Positions 1 through 8,773 of a DNA stretch of 54,553 bases are shown in pieces; position 1 is the stretch's first letter; each line of letters starts with the position of its first letter. This DNA comes from Acidobacteriota bacterium (GTDB lineage: Bacteria > Acidobacteriota > Blastocatellia > Pyrinomonadales > Pyrinomonadaceae). The stretch spans positions 1 to 54,553 of the forward strand of contig JAOAPY010000035.1 in assembly GCA_025463135.1 (NCBI GenBank), in the 5' to 3' direction. The translations under genes and the position numbers were made by a program. Below the pieces are notes generated by a model that was not told where the DNA came from, made no database searches, and saw only the letters and a program-made list of their open reading frames with translations.

Positions 1-115
1 AGATCGCTGGGGACAACCAGATCCTCTCGGCGTTATAGCTGCTCCATCACTTACCCACCCGCTACCGCGAGGTGGTACTGACTTCATGACACGGTAGTCG
101 GAGTTTCCACACACT
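1..115. repeat. Palindromic MITE-like repeat, family A, truncated by the window start
   Basis: The right arm ACCCACCCGCTACCGC followed by GGTGGTACTGACTTCAT ends at about 87. The same arm sequences recur at 12137-12268 and at the window end (54420-54553), where the complete two-armed element is visible. The first base of the window lies inside the spacer between the arms. The bases after the arm, to about 115, also match the inverted copy at the window end, so the similarity is longer than the element itself. No coding sequence is seen here. Confidence 0.85.
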
Positions 116-441
116 CTCTACCGCTCCGGGTTCTGTATTCACCCACTGCCAGAGCAAAGCAAAACCTTGCTTAGAGTAAGGTTCTGTAATATTCTCCGCG
201 CGTCCAAACTCAGGACAAAACCTTAACCGTTTGTAGTACTCACACGTACTGGTCGCAACTCGCAGAGGAGCACCTCATGGCCCGAATCAAACCACGCTTT
301 GATTGCGGTAACAACAACGGTCAAGCAAATACCGGATCGTTCTTACTGTGAATTCAAATTATGAGATCGGCTAGTCAGGGGCCCAACGAGGAAAGTGTGT
401 GTGTGTCTCTTTTAAATCCTGATTCTTAAGCTCAATACACT
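116..441. other. Intergenic stretch upstream of the first gene
   Basis: There is no convincing gene. The stretch holds a short GT run near 396-406 and a 24-codon reading frame at 277-351 (+), preceded by AGAGGAG about 7 bases upstream of its ATG. That frame has no hydrophobic segment and no recognisable motif, so it is left uncalled. Bases 116-170 still show weak similarity to the flank of the family A copy at the window end. Confidence 0.5.
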
Positions 442-1086
442 ATGACGAGGACAAAAGAGGTATTGATATTAGTTCTTTCTATCCTGTCATTCGTGATGTC
501 CATCATTACGCTTTACAAGACTCAGTTCAGTAGTGCGTGCATGCGAATTTTCGCAGGTGAGCATCTAAACATCGGTCATTTCAAGGAGGGAAATTTTCAA
601 ATCACGCTGGCGGTCGTTCTGGTGAACACCGGCGTAAAGACAGGTGTCATAAGCAGGGTTGCTCTGTTGATTCAAGACTCAGCCAGCAGGAGTGGATACT
701 TATTGGAGCCCTATTTTTATCAGAAAATAGATGAGGCCGGCCACTTTCTGCACGACTCTCAACCAGCGCCGATCGCGATCTCTGGCAAGCAGAATCTCTC
801 CAAACAGATATTGTTTCGCTCCTCGCAAGAAGGCGGTACCGAATTTCGACTCTTGCAACCAGGGACCTACTCTCTCAATCTACTCGGCTGGACAAAGACT
901 TCCGCCGATCCCGATCTTCTGGATTCGTTCTCTTTTACCGTCTCTCCGGAAAATTCCAAGCAACTACAGTTTGATTTCAAACAATCAACCGGAAAGACGA
1001 CTCGGATTTCACAAGCACGCTGGTTTCCCTGGCAAGCGCGATCGCTGACGCAAGAGCAAGTCAAAGCACTTCTAAAGCAGGATTAG
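442..1086 (+). CDS. Hypothetical membrane-anchored protein
   Basis: This 214-residue protein is not recognised. Residues 7-26 form one hydrophobic helix (VLILVLSILSFVMSIITLY), after which the chain is soluble and rich in beta-type sequence, so it is probably a single-pass protein with an extracytoplasmic or cytoplasmic beta domain. No catalytic motif is visible. The ATG at 442 has no good Shine-Dalgarno, but the hydrophobic N-terminus makes it the natural start. The gene lies 69 bp before another orphan gene on the same strand and may be cotranscribed with it. The overlapping frames at 731-1048 and 867-1064 are shadows. Confidence 0.6.
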   Translation: MTRTKEVLILVLSILSFVMSIITLYKTQFSSACMRIFAGEHLNIGHFKEGNFQITLAVVLVNTGVKTGVISRVALLIQDSASRSGYLLEPYFYQKIDEAGHFLHDSQPAPIAISGKQNLSKQILFRSSQEGGTEFRLLQPGTYSLNLLGWTKTSADPDLLDSFSFTVSPENSKQLQFDFKQSTGKTTRISQARWFPWQARSLTQEQVKALLKQD

Positions 1087-1155
1087 CGGTTGCCGCACAC
1101 GCATGGCAAGATCCACTAACGACCAACCACGCTCTTCATTTCAGAAGGAGATTTT

Positions 1156-2016
1156 ATGAACCGACGGCACCTGTTACAGACTCTAATTGCTGGTGGTGGG
1201 GCGACACTGTTGGCGCCGAGGCGAAAGGCTGCGGCTTTGCCTCAGGGAACCATCGACATGTTGAGTGGCGCGTATTCCGACCTACCTTTTCGGCCTAACA
1301 GCCCGGGATATATTTCGAAAGGATGGCGTGAACGATTTGTTTGGGCATTGGGTACGCTCAGAACTCCGCGCAAGGTACTGTTCCAGGCGGCTGTCCAGTC
1401 GCCCGCTTACTTTTTTATCTTCAAATACGACAATGCCTTTAACACCACGACAGTCCCCAGGGGGACAGTTCCTCCTTCCATCTGGAATACGGGAACCAGG
1501 CGAAGATGGGAGAAGGTCAATTACGTTTCACAGTACTTGGATCTGCCGGCGGGGACTTATGTGTTCATGGGGCAGGATGAAACGTTGGGAACAGAAACCA
1601 ACGAATGCTCGATGTCAATTCGTGACATGGTCCTACCGGGACAGCAGTTATCCTACACCTTTGTAGATTCCCAGCCTTTGTTAGATGTCGCAACCGAAAA
1701 TACCGAGAAGGCCATCGGGCCATTCCAGGTCATAAACGCGCAAAACGAAGTCTACTATCTGCGGGGTTGCGTTAATGAAAGCAGTGCCGGTCAAGTAGTC
1801 GAAGTCTTATTCGAGCCACAGTATCTCTTGTGGAAGCAAAAGAGACCCTACACGGTGCTTGCTACTCTCGCACATCACTTTCACAGCCAATACATCTTCG
1901 GCGCTACCAACACTAAGTGGTACTTGATACTCAAGAACGCCGGCCGGAATCCCGTTGTTAATACTAACTCGCCAGTCTCGTTGTCATATGTCTGGGAGCG
2001 TTGGCGCCGGGCCTGA
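1156..2016 (+). CDS. Hypothetical exported protein with Tat-like signal
   Basis: This 286-residue protein is not recognised. Its N-terminus has NRRHLLQTL, then a Gly/Ala/Leu-rich stretch to about residue 20 and a basic patch, which resembles a twin-arginine signal peptide. The mature part is rich in Tyr, Trp and beta-type sequence and lacks an evident enzyme motif. A strong ribosome-binding site (AGAAGGAGATTTT before the ATG) fixes the start. A tandem palindrome array and a hairpin follow the stop codon. A secreted beta-rich protein is the most that can be said, and the partner at 442-1086 may share its operon. Confidence 0.65.
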   Translation: MNRRHLLQTLIAGGGATLLAPRRKAAALPQGTIDMLSGAYSDLPFRPNSPGYISKGWRERFVWALGTLRTPRKVLFQAAVQSPAYFFIFKYDNAFNTTTVPRGTVPPSIWNTGTRRRWEKVNYVSQYLDLPAGTYVFMGQDETLGTETNECSMSIRDMVLPGQQLSYTFVDSQPLLDVATENTEKAIGPFQVINAQNEVYYLRGCVNESSAGQVVEVLFEPQYLLWKQKRPYTVLATLAHHFHSQYIFGATNTKWYLILKNAGRNPVVNTNSPVSLSYVWERWRRA

Positions 2017-2037
2017 TCGCCCAGGTTTGTCCTAAGG

Positions 2038-2333
2038 GTCCGACGAGCTTCAGCTTGTCGTCTAGCTTCGGAAAATACTTCCAACAAGGAAAACGACAAA
2101 CTGAAGTTTGTCCGACGAGCTTCAGCTTGTCGTCTAGCTTCGGCAAATGCTTCCAACAAGGAAACGACAAACTGAAGTTTGTCCGACGAGCTTCAGCTTG
2201 TCGTCTAGCTTCGGAAAATGCTTCCTAACAAGGAAAACGACAAACTGAAGTTTGTCCGACGAGCTTCAGCTTGTCGTCTAGCTTCGGAAAATGCTTCCCA
2301 ACAAGGAAAACGACAAACTGAAGTTTGTCGGAC
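2038..2333. repeat. Tandem array of four ~72-bp palindromic units (family B derived)
   Basis: Four head-to-tail units begin at 2038, 2110, 2181 and 2254 (periods 72, 71, 73 and 73), with a closing half palindrome to 2333. Each unit has a head palindrome CGACGAGCTTCAGCTTGTCG, a linker containing TAGCTTCGGAAAATGCTTCC, and a second palindrome CGACAAACTGAAGTTTGTCG. The units differ by a few substitutions and single-base indels. The second palindrome is the same one found as doublets at 23723, 28316 and 43497. Frames open through the array on both strands are repeat artefacts. Confidence 0.9.
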
Positions 2334-2342
2334 ATGGTTAAG

Positions 2343-2377
2343 GAAGAAGGCGGGCACCATCGGTACCCGCCTTCTTC
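2343..2377. terminator. Hairpin between convergent genes, probable bidirectional terminator
   Basis: GAAGAAGGCGGGCACC and GGTACCCGCCTTCTTC pair over 16 positions with one mismatch and a 3-base loop. The hairpin sits between the 3' ends of the plus-strand gene ending at 2016 and the minus-strand gene ending at 2467. There is no long T-tract, so the terminator role rests on stem strength and position. Confidence 0.55.
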
Positions 2378-2466
2378 GTCACCGCTCCTGGTTCTCCCCC
2401 CTCAAGAGCGGCAACTTCATTAAGCTTCAGCAAGCGCCGGCTGAAGCAGTCACAACTGGTCGAGCA

Positions 2467-4185
2467 TCAATGGCTGCATTCAGTGTCGTTGCGCGTCCGC
2501 GTTGAACTGAAGCGGTCCTGAAGTTCGCCCGAGGTCAGAAAGGCGCAAACCATGCCGCGATAGTTATTCGACTCACCGCTGTTCACAACGTTCAGCCAGA
2601 AGTCATAACCACTCGCATCCGGATCGCGCCGGAGATAGCCAAAGTATTCCATCAGCACGAAGGCCCGGTTGTATTCGCGCTGTTTGAATTCCGGCATTTC
2701 GATCACGTCTCGCAAAACCTGCGAGCGGGTCTTGCCGCTGAACATTTCACTCACCAGCCGTTCGCGCTCAACCTGGTAAGGGAATAGTCCCGCCCGATCC
2801 ATCACGCGGTTGACGAAATCATGGGCCGATAGCGATTGGGGATATTCCATCTCGAATTCCGGCCGCTGGACCCAGTCGTCTGAGAACAGCGTTTTGTTGG
2901 CGGCCAGGTCACTGCCGACTACCAGGCGCCCGCGGTCGGGCATGAACTCGGCATATTTCGGTTTGCGGCCAAAGGTCACCTGATATAAGCGGTACACGTA
3001 GTTCCCCGTCTCTTGAAACTCCTGTTCGATAAAGAAGGCTGCCGAGACGCCAATCCGGCGGTCGCGAATGCAGTCCTCATTGCCGGAGCATTCGTTGATG
3101 CGACCGCTCCAATAATCAAGACCACTGCGATCGGCAGAGCGATTCAGGAAGTCGGCATAGTGTTGTTGCACAAAGAACTCTGCCTGGTCGACAGGATTGC
3201 TGGTCGGCGCGGTTACGTCGTTGTCGACAATAGTGATGATGGCGCTGCTGGGAGCGCTCAATGACGCACTGCCGCCGGGATCGGTGAGAAAGAGCGTGAA
3301 CGTTTCACTGGGCTCAACCGAAGCGTCATCAGTAATCAACAGATTGATGTTCTTGCTGATCTCACCTGCCGCAAAGTTCACGCGGCCGGCCGCAAAAGTG
3401 AAATCCGACTGGGCTGACGCCGTGCCACTGCGAGTAAAGTAGTCGACCTTCGAGTCTTGCGCGCGATCGCACGTGCGGTTAACCGTGGCGACCAGACGGC
3501 CGGCGCCTTCATTGACCGAGTAGGTCGCCGAGCTAAGGCTAATTTTGCAGTGCTCATCATTTGGGGTCGGCGACGGTGTTGGTGTGGGACTGGGTGTTGG
3601 TGACGGCGAGGGCGTAGGCCCGGGCGTACCATCGTTGTCCAGAATGGTGATCAGCGCGGAAGTCGGATTGACCAACATCGCGCTACCGCCCGGATCGTTC
3701 AGGAAAAGACTAAAGCTCTCGTTCCCCTCGGCCGCTGTGTCATCTTTAATAACGACTGTGATCGTCTTGCTGGTTTCGCCATCGGCGAAATCGATTCGCC
3801 CTGACGCGGAAGTGAAATCAGAACCGGCAGAAGCCGAGCGGCTCTGAGTAAAGAAGTCAACCTTTGATTCGCGCACGCGATCGCAGACGCGATTCACGCC
3901 AATCACCAACTGCCCGGCGCTCTCGCCTACCGTAAATGTCGGCGCGCTCAAACTGATCTTGCAGTGCTCGTCACCCGGTGAAGGCGATGGAGTTGGACTA
4001 GCCGTCGGTGAGGGCGACGGCGTGCCCTGTGGGAAAAGCGCCCCGGCGATGAACGTTTTAGCCGCGGCAGTCGAGCCACCCAGCAGAGAAATGCCGGACG
4101 CTCCAGCCAAGGCCATGAAAAAAAGTACTGCGCCTAACGTTATGGCGAAATGTCTTCCCTTGCCGGCGATTGTTTTCGAATTCAT
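2467..4185 (-). CDS. Secreted Calx-beta domain protein with DUF4214-like C-terminus
   Basis: The 572-residue product begins with a basic segment and a hydrophobic signal-like helix (about residues 10-32). A Pro/Ser/Thr linker follows, then two similar Calx-beta domains (about 70-185 and 210-325), each opening with DEHCKISLS and closing with an ITI-DND signature. The Calx-beta domains are separated by a second PSPTP linker. Residues about 335-560 resemble the DUF4214 family, with short repeats of the type YxxxLxRxxDxxGxxYW. Calx-beta folds usually bind calcium and mediate adhesion outside the cell. AGGAAG lies 8 bases before the ATG. The exact role is unknown. Confidence 0.8.
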   Translation of the reverse strand: MNSKTIAGKGRHFAITLGAVLFFMALAGASGISLLGGSTAAAKTFIAGALFPQGTPSPSPTASPTPSPSPGDEHCKISLSAPTFTVGESAGQLVIGVNRVCDRVRESKVDFFTQSRSASAGSDFTSASGRIDFADGETSKTITVVIKDDTAAEGNESFSLFLNDPGGSAMLVNPTSALITILDNDGTPGPTPSPSPTPSPTPTPSPTPNDEHCKISLSSATYSVNEGAGRLVATVNRTCDRAQDSKVDYFTRSGTASAQSDFTFAAGRVNFAAGEISKNINLLITDDASVEPSETFTLFLTDPGGSASLSAPSSAIITIVDNDVTAPTSNPVDQAEFFVQQHYADFLNRSADRSGLDYWSGRINECSGNEDCIRDRRIGVSAAFFIEQEFQETGNYVYRLYQVTFGRKPKYAEFMPDRGRLVVGSDLAANKTLFSDDWVQRPEFEMEYPQSLSAHDFVNRVMDRAGLFPYQVERERLVSEMFSGKTRSQVLRDVIEMPEFKQREYNRAFVLMEYFGYLRRDPDASGYDFWLNVVNSGESNNYRGMVCAFLTSGELQDRFSSTRTRNDTECSH

Positions 4186-4316
4186 AAGCTCACTTCCTCG
4201 TTAATGGTGTTTTGATTCTCTGTGCAGCCGCGCCGACCAGTTAGTAACCGCGCGCAGAACTGCCTTCCGTCACAACAGTGCGGGTGCGCATCCGAAAAAT
4301 ACGTGGGGGTCTTTTT

Positions 4317-4476
4317 TCATCTCATTCTCACCCGGTTTCAACCGCGTGATCTAAGGTGTCCTTTTGATCTTGAACCGTTTCTAACGGTTTCTGATCGGCG
4401 GCGACGGGTAAACCGTTGAAACGGTTTCGGAAAACCAGACCGGTGTTATCCGTTGAAACCGGGTGAGACTGAGAGG
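4317..4476. repeat. Nested palindromic element, family D copy 1
   Basis: The outer arms CTCATTCTCACCCGGTTTCA and TGAAACCGGGTGAGACTGAG enclose inner arms of the type AACCGTTTCTAACGGTTT and AAACCGTTGAAACGGTTT. A second, better preserved copy lies at 45307-45470. The element fills the gap between the Calx-beta gene, which reads away on the minus strand, and the sigma factor gene. Any promoter for either gene must lie in or beside it. Confidence 0.8.
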
Positions 4477-4581
4477 GAACCCCCTGGTCACTGATTGAGT
4501 GGCCTGAATCGTTCCCCTCGCTAGACAAGAACGTTTGGCAATCTCTATGCTCTTCGAGAAAAAACTGAGCCACTATCGTTA

Positions 4582-5142
4582 ATGAAACAAACTGACCAGC
4601 AGTTAATATTGGCCTGCCGCCGTGGTGATCAATCGGCGTGGGAACTACTCGTCAATCGCTATCAGCGTTTGATTTATACTATTCCGAGACGAGCGGGCCT
4701 CGATGAAGACCAGGCGGCGGATGTGTTCCAGGAAGTCTTTACCACGCTCTTTCAAAAGCTCAACGAGATCGAACAGCCCGAGCGTTTACAGGCGTGGCTG
4801 GTAACTACCGCGCGACGCAAAACCTGGCGCGTAATCGTCAATACGCGGGATTCGCGCCGCCGGACCGCAGACGATGAGGATGATAAGGATGAACTCGCTG
4901 CTCTTCCGGATAACGCGCCTCTCGCTGATGAGGTCATGTTGCGACTCGAAGAGCAGCACGGTGTCCGGTGCGCAATCGCGCAGCTAAATGAACGCTGCCA
5001 AAAACTGATTTCTTTCTTGTTCTACAGCGATGAAACACCTGCCTATGCGGAGATTGCCAGATCGCTCGGGACATCCGAGGGCAGCATCGGGCCCACGCGC
5101 GCTCGTTGCCTCGAGAAATTGCTTCGTTTGTTGGATAAATGA
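4582..5142 (+). CDS. ECF-type RNA polymerase sigma factor
   Basis: This 186-residue protein has the two-domain layout of sigma70 group 4. Region 2 spans about residues 12-75 (WELLVNRYQRLIYTI, then DQAADVFQEVFTTLFQKL). An acidic linker with DDEDDKDE follows, then region 4 at about 125-185 (LNERCQKLISFLFY, YAEIARSLGTSEGSIGPTRARCLEKL) with its helix-turn-helix. Such factors direct RNA polymerase to a small regulon, often under an anti-sigma factor encoded next door. Here a zf-HC2 gene begins 99 bp downstream, followed by a TPR-CHAT gene, and the three read as one operon. The promoter recognised cannot be deduced. No clear Shine-Dalgarno precedes the ATG. Confidence 0.9.
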   Translation: MKQTDQQLILACRRGDQSAWELLVNRYQRLIYTIPRRAGLDEDQAADVFQEVFTTLFQKLNEIEQPERLQAWLVTTARRKTWRVIVNTRDSRRRTADDEDDKDELAALPDNAPLADEVMLRLEEQHGVRCAIAQLNERCQKLISFLFYSDETPAYAEIARSLGTSEGSIGPTRARCLEKLLRLLDK

Positions 5143-5241
5143 ACTGGGATTGTATTTTCCGCCCACGGGTCTGCACTGTTTAGTCGACCGGCAAGTAAAG
5201 AACCCGGCCCAACTGTTGCATCCGGTTGCAGTTAAGAAACT

Positions 5242-5841
5242 ATGACGACCTCGAACCAACACATCCCCTTCGCAACGCTGGCCGATCTCGCCGAGGATAA
5301 GATTCCCGCCGAGCGAAACACGCTGATGCAGCATGTCACTAGCTGCTCAAGTTGCTCCGCGGAACTGGGCCGGTTAACGCGATTGATCAACCTGATGCGT
5401 GAAGACACCGCTGAAGATGCGCCGCGAGACGTCTTTGCATATGCGATAAATATTTTCCAGCAACGGGCGAGCACGAATGAACCGTCCTTGGTTCGTCGTC
5501 TGGTGGCCGCGCTCAGCTTCGACAGCGCTAATGCCGCGCCGGCCTTTGGCATGCGCTCCGGCACGGCGGCAGTACGACAACTCTTGTTTGCTGCTGACAA
5601 AACCGATCTCGACATTCGCATCGAGACCATGGCCGACGGGCTGATAGTTTCCGGCCAGGTATTGGGGGACACCTGCGTGGGCGGTGAAGTCACACTCGCA
5701 GGCCCCGCAGCCACGGTCTCGGCGCCGCTTAACGATCTTTGTGAGTTCAAACTTTCTTCGGTACCAGCGGGCGCCTACACACTGCGCGTGCAATTGGGTG
5801 AAGTCGAGTTGGAAATTCCGCACCTGGAGCTGGGGGGTTAA
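5242..5841 (+). CDS. zf-HC2 domain protein, putative soluble anti-sigma factor
   Basis: The 199-residue product carries HVTSCSSC near residues 30-37, the H-x3-C-x2-C zinc motif of ZAS anti-sigma factors, preceded by an AxxLAEDKxPxxxR helix. The rest lacks a transmembrane helix, unlike many membrane-bound anti-sigma factors. Residues about 125-195 look like a small beta-sandwich (SGQVLGDTCVGGEVTLAG, then SVPAGAYTLRVQL) as in carboxypeptidase-regulatory-like folds. It lies between an ECF sigma gene and a TPR-CHAT gene, with only 11 bp to the latter, so it probably holds the sigma factor inactive. That role is inferred from motif and context. Confidence 0.75.
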   Translation: MTTSNQHIPFATLADLAEDKIPAERNTLMQHVTSCSSCSAELGRLTRLINLMREDTAEDAPRDVFAYAINIFQQRASTNEPSLVRRLVAALSFDSANAAPAFGMRSGTAAVRQLLFAADKTDLDIRIETMADGLIVSGQVLGDTCVGGEVTLAGPAATVSAPLNDLCEFKLSSVPAGAYTLRVQLGEVELEIPHLELGG

Positions 5842-5852
5842 ACTCGCGCAAG

Positions 5853-8684
5853 ATGCAGCGTGCAGATCTGGCGGCGCGTCTGGTGGATTCAAGCGATGCC
5901 GAACGAGAAGCATTGCTCGAGGAATACCGTGCGCTGGCCGACATCGGCCTCGCGTATGCGTTGAAAGATCTCTGCTACGAGGCATTCACTGTCGAGCCCG
6001 CCGGTTCCGTCCAGGCCGCCGCAGTCCTTAAACAACTGTCTCAGCAAACCGACGAAGAGGAGATCAGCGCCCTGGCGGATTGGGTTGGCGGTATTGCTGA
6101 CCTGGTCGAAGGACAAATGGAAAACGCGATCTTCCATTTGGATTCCGCCGCCGCCCGCCTGGTTTTGCTGGGCAAGGACCACACCGCCGCCACTACACAG
6201 GTGAGCAAACTAATCGCGCTGGCAATGCTCGGACGCTATGACGAAGCGATCGAGTGTGGCCGGCGCGCGCTCGCAGTCTTTCTCCTGCACAATGATCTGC
6301 TGTCGGCGGGACGGATCGAGAACAATATCGGCAACTTATGCTTTCGTCGCGAACGATATAACGAAGCCGAAGAATTTCAAAGCACCGCCCGCGAACGCTT
6401 CCTTGCACTCAACGTCGATCAGAAACAACTTGCCATCATCAATAACTGCCTGGCGAATACGCACGCCGTCCTGCACCGCTTCAAATCCGCTGAGAACCTT
6501 TACGAACAGGCATTGCAACAGGCAGAGAGCGCGTCACTGCCGGTAACGCTGGCGGAAATTGAAGGCAACATCGGCAATTTTGCGCTGCTGCAGGGTCGTT
6601 ATGATCGCGCCCCTGATTACCTCGAGCGCTCGCGGCGTCGCTATGCATCTTTGGAAATGCCGCACCAGTCGACGATTGCTGAGCAGGAAATTGCCGACGC
6701 TTACCTGGAACTCAATTTGGTGTTGGAAGCCGCGGAGATTTACGAGCGGATCATCCCAACCTTTGCGGACCTGGGAATGCGAGCCGAGCAGGCCCGCGCG
6801 CTGGCCTGCAACGGACGCGCCTTGTTGTTGCTCGGCCGCTTGCCGGAAGCAAGTGCCCTGTTGATCGAGGCGCGCCGGCTGTATGAGGGCGAAGGCAATG
6901 AAGTCGGCGCGGCGATGGCGGCGCTGTCGCAGGCGCAATTGGACTACCGTTTGGGAAACTATGCTCAGGCCGCGCAAACTGCCGGCGAGGCTGAACCGCG
7001 CCTGGTTCGCTCAGGCAGTTGGCGACGCTTGCTGCTGGCCCGCTGGCTGCGCGGTGAAGCTGAGCGCGCCCAGGGCCACATTGAGCAAGCCAAAGCCGTT
7101 CTCGACGAAACACTGCTTGAAGCGGAGCAGAGTGAGCAGCCGCAGGTAGCGGAGCGTTGTTACACTTCACTGGGTTTGCTTGCCTCGAGTATCGGCGACG
7201 CAGCACAGGCCGAGCAGGCCTTCAAGAATGCGGTAGCGCTTACCGAAGAACTGCGGGCCCCGCTTCCGGGTGAGGAATTTCGCGCCGCGTATTTCTCGGA
7301 CAAACTGATTCCTTACAACGAACTGGTGCGACTTTGTCTATCCAGCGAAGCGCGGACTGCTGAAGCCTTAGGCTATGTCGAACGGGCCCGGGCTCGAGCG
7401 CTGGTTGAGACGATTGGCGGCGGACTGGGACTGCAAGCCGAGCCGCGCGATGACTTCGAAGCTGAACTGTTCAGCCGGCTCGAGACACTGCGCCAGGAGT
7501 TGAACTATTTTTACAATCAGATAAATCGACCCGCTTCAGGTACCCAACCAGGCAAACAGGAGGTTGCAGCCGCGCAGAAAGAACTGCGTGAACGTGAGCG
7601 AAAGACTTCCGAGATCATGCGGCAGCTGCAACATCGCGGTGAAAAGACATTCGACCCGGTCGCAACGTTCGATGTTGCCGCGCTCCAGGCCGATCTTGGA
7701 TCGCACACCGCCCTGGTGGAATACACCACACTCGATGATGAACTGCTGGCCTTTCTCATCACGGATAGCACCGTCGAGGTAATCCGCGACCTGGCGAGCG
7801 AGACTGAGGTCACACGGGAACTGGGGCAATTTCGCTTTCAGATTGACGCCTTGCGTTATGGAGCAAAGAGGATGCGCCGGCATCTGACGGATCTAACCAA
7901 ACGTTCACAGAGACATCTGGAAGGACTTTACGATGATCTGGTGCGACCTATTGAAGATCGACTGGGCCGGCGCCGCCTGGTAATCGTCCCGCATCGCGCC
8001 TTGCACTATCTTCCCTTTCAAGCCCTGTATGATGGCCGCACTTATCTGATCGAGCGTCGTGAAGTCTCGTATGCACCCAGCGCGGTCGTATTACAACAGT
8101 GTCTGCGGCGGCAAAAGCAAGTCTTGCGAAAGGCGTTACTCCTCGGAGTTGCCGACGAGCGGATACCGCGTGTCCACGAAGAGATCAAGGCGCTGGCCCC
8201 GCTGTTTCCGGAAGCGGTGGCGCTGTTGGACCATGAGGCTACCCTCACGGCGCTGCGCCGAGAAGCTCCTGCCGCCGATGTGATCCACCTTGCCTGTCAT
8301 GGTCAGTTCCGCCCCGACAATCCGCTGTTTTCATCTCTGCAACTTGGCGATGGATGGTTAACGGTTCGCGATGCCTATAACTTGAATTTGCACTGCGGGC
8401 TGGTGACCCTCAGTGCCTGCGAAACCGGAGTCAGCACCATAGCGCCGGGTGATGAATTGCTGGGCCTGGCGCGCGGATTCTTTGCGGCGGGGGCGCCTTC
8501 GCTGTTACTGAGCTTGTGGACCGTGGATGACGACGCGACCGAACAATTGATGAGCGAGTTTTATACTAGTCTGCGAGAGTCCGGCTCGCCGGCGAGTGCC
8601 CTGCGCCATGCACAACTGCGATTGATGGAATCTAAGCCTCATCCTTTTTTTTGGTCGCCCTTTGTCCTGCTCGGACGCTGGTAG
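5853..8684 (+). CDS. TPR-CHAT domain protein (caspase-like protease)
   Basis: This 943-residue protein has a long tetratricopeptide superhelix (about residues 75-480), a charged coiled segment (about 525-600) and a C-terminal CHAT domain (about 640-943). The CHAT core shows VIHLACHGQF, with His812 and His816, and LSACETG with Cys856. The His-Cys dyad expected of separase/caspase-like peptidases is therefore intact. It ends with the usual HPFFWSPFVLLGRW. The start lies 11 bp after the zf-HC2 gene, suggesting coupled translation. CHAT proteins act as regulated proteases in stress or immune-like responses. TPRs would sense a partner. The substrate is unknown and could include the adjacent anti-sigma factor. 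Confidence 0.92.
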   Translation: MQRADLAARLVDSSDAEREALLEEYRALADIGLAYALKDLCYEAFTVEPAGSVQAAAVLKQLSQQTDEEEISALADWVGGIADLVEGQMENAIFHLDSAAARLVLLGKDHTAATTQVSKLIALAMLGRYDEAIECGRRALAVFLLHNDLLSAGRIENNIGNLCFRRERYNEAEEFQSTARERFLALNVDQKQLAIINNCLANTHAVLHRFKSAENLYEQALQQAESASLPVTLAEIEGNIGNFALLQGRYDRAPDYLERSRRRYASLEMPHQSTIAEQEIADAYLELNLVLEAAEIYERIIPTFADLGMRAEQARALACNGRALLLLGRLPEASALLIEARRLYEGEGNEVGAAMAALSQAQLDYRLGNYAQAAQTAGEAEPRLVRSGSWRRLLLARWLRGEAERAQGHIEQAKAVLDETLLEAEQSEQPQVAERCYTSLGLLASSIGDAAQAEQAFKNAVALTEELRAPLPGEEFRAAYFSDKLIPYNELVRLCLSSEARTAEALGYVERARARALVETIGGGLGLQAEPRDDFEAELFSRLETLRQELNYFYNQINRPASGTQPGKQEVAAAQKELRERERKTSEIMRQLQHRGEKTFDPVATFDVAALQADLGSHTALVEYTTLDDELLAFLITDSTVEVIRDLASETEVTRELGQFRFQIDALRYGAKRMRRHLTDLTKRSQRHLEGLYDDLVRPIEDRLGRRRLVIVPHRALHYLPFQALYDGRTYLIERREVSYAPSAVVLQQCLRRQKQVLRKALLLGVADERIPRVHEEIKALAPLFPEAVALLDHEATLTALRREAPAADVIHLACHGQFRPDNPLFSSLQLGDGWLTVRDAYNLNLHCGLVTLSACETGVSTIAPGDELLGLARGFFAAGAPSLLLSLWTVDDDATEQLMSEFYTSLRESGSPASALRHAQLRLMESKPHPFFWSPFVLLGRW

Positions 8685-8773
8685 ACGTAGCTCAGACTTG
8701 AGTCTGTGCCCCATCCACGCCACTCAATGTAATCTGCCGAAGGCAAACACAGATTGGCCGGACATCTTATCAA

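Noticed and set aside
277-351. 24-codon ORF with AGAGGAG upstream (plus strand)
   Set aside because: It is short, has no motif or hydrophobic segment, and sits beside a repeat. The Shine-Dalgarno alone is not enough.
1881-2159. Internally repetitive frames on both strands across 1881-2505
   Set aside because: Their repeated peptides are translations of the tandem palindrome array.
2038-2333. CRISPR-like array
   Set aside because: The spaced units are nearly identical along their whole length, with no unique spacers and no cas genes. It is a tandem repeat.
3013-4204. Plus-strand frames opposite the Calx-beta gene
   Set aside because: They are antisense shadows of a clear gene with Pro/Gly/Val low-complexity translations.
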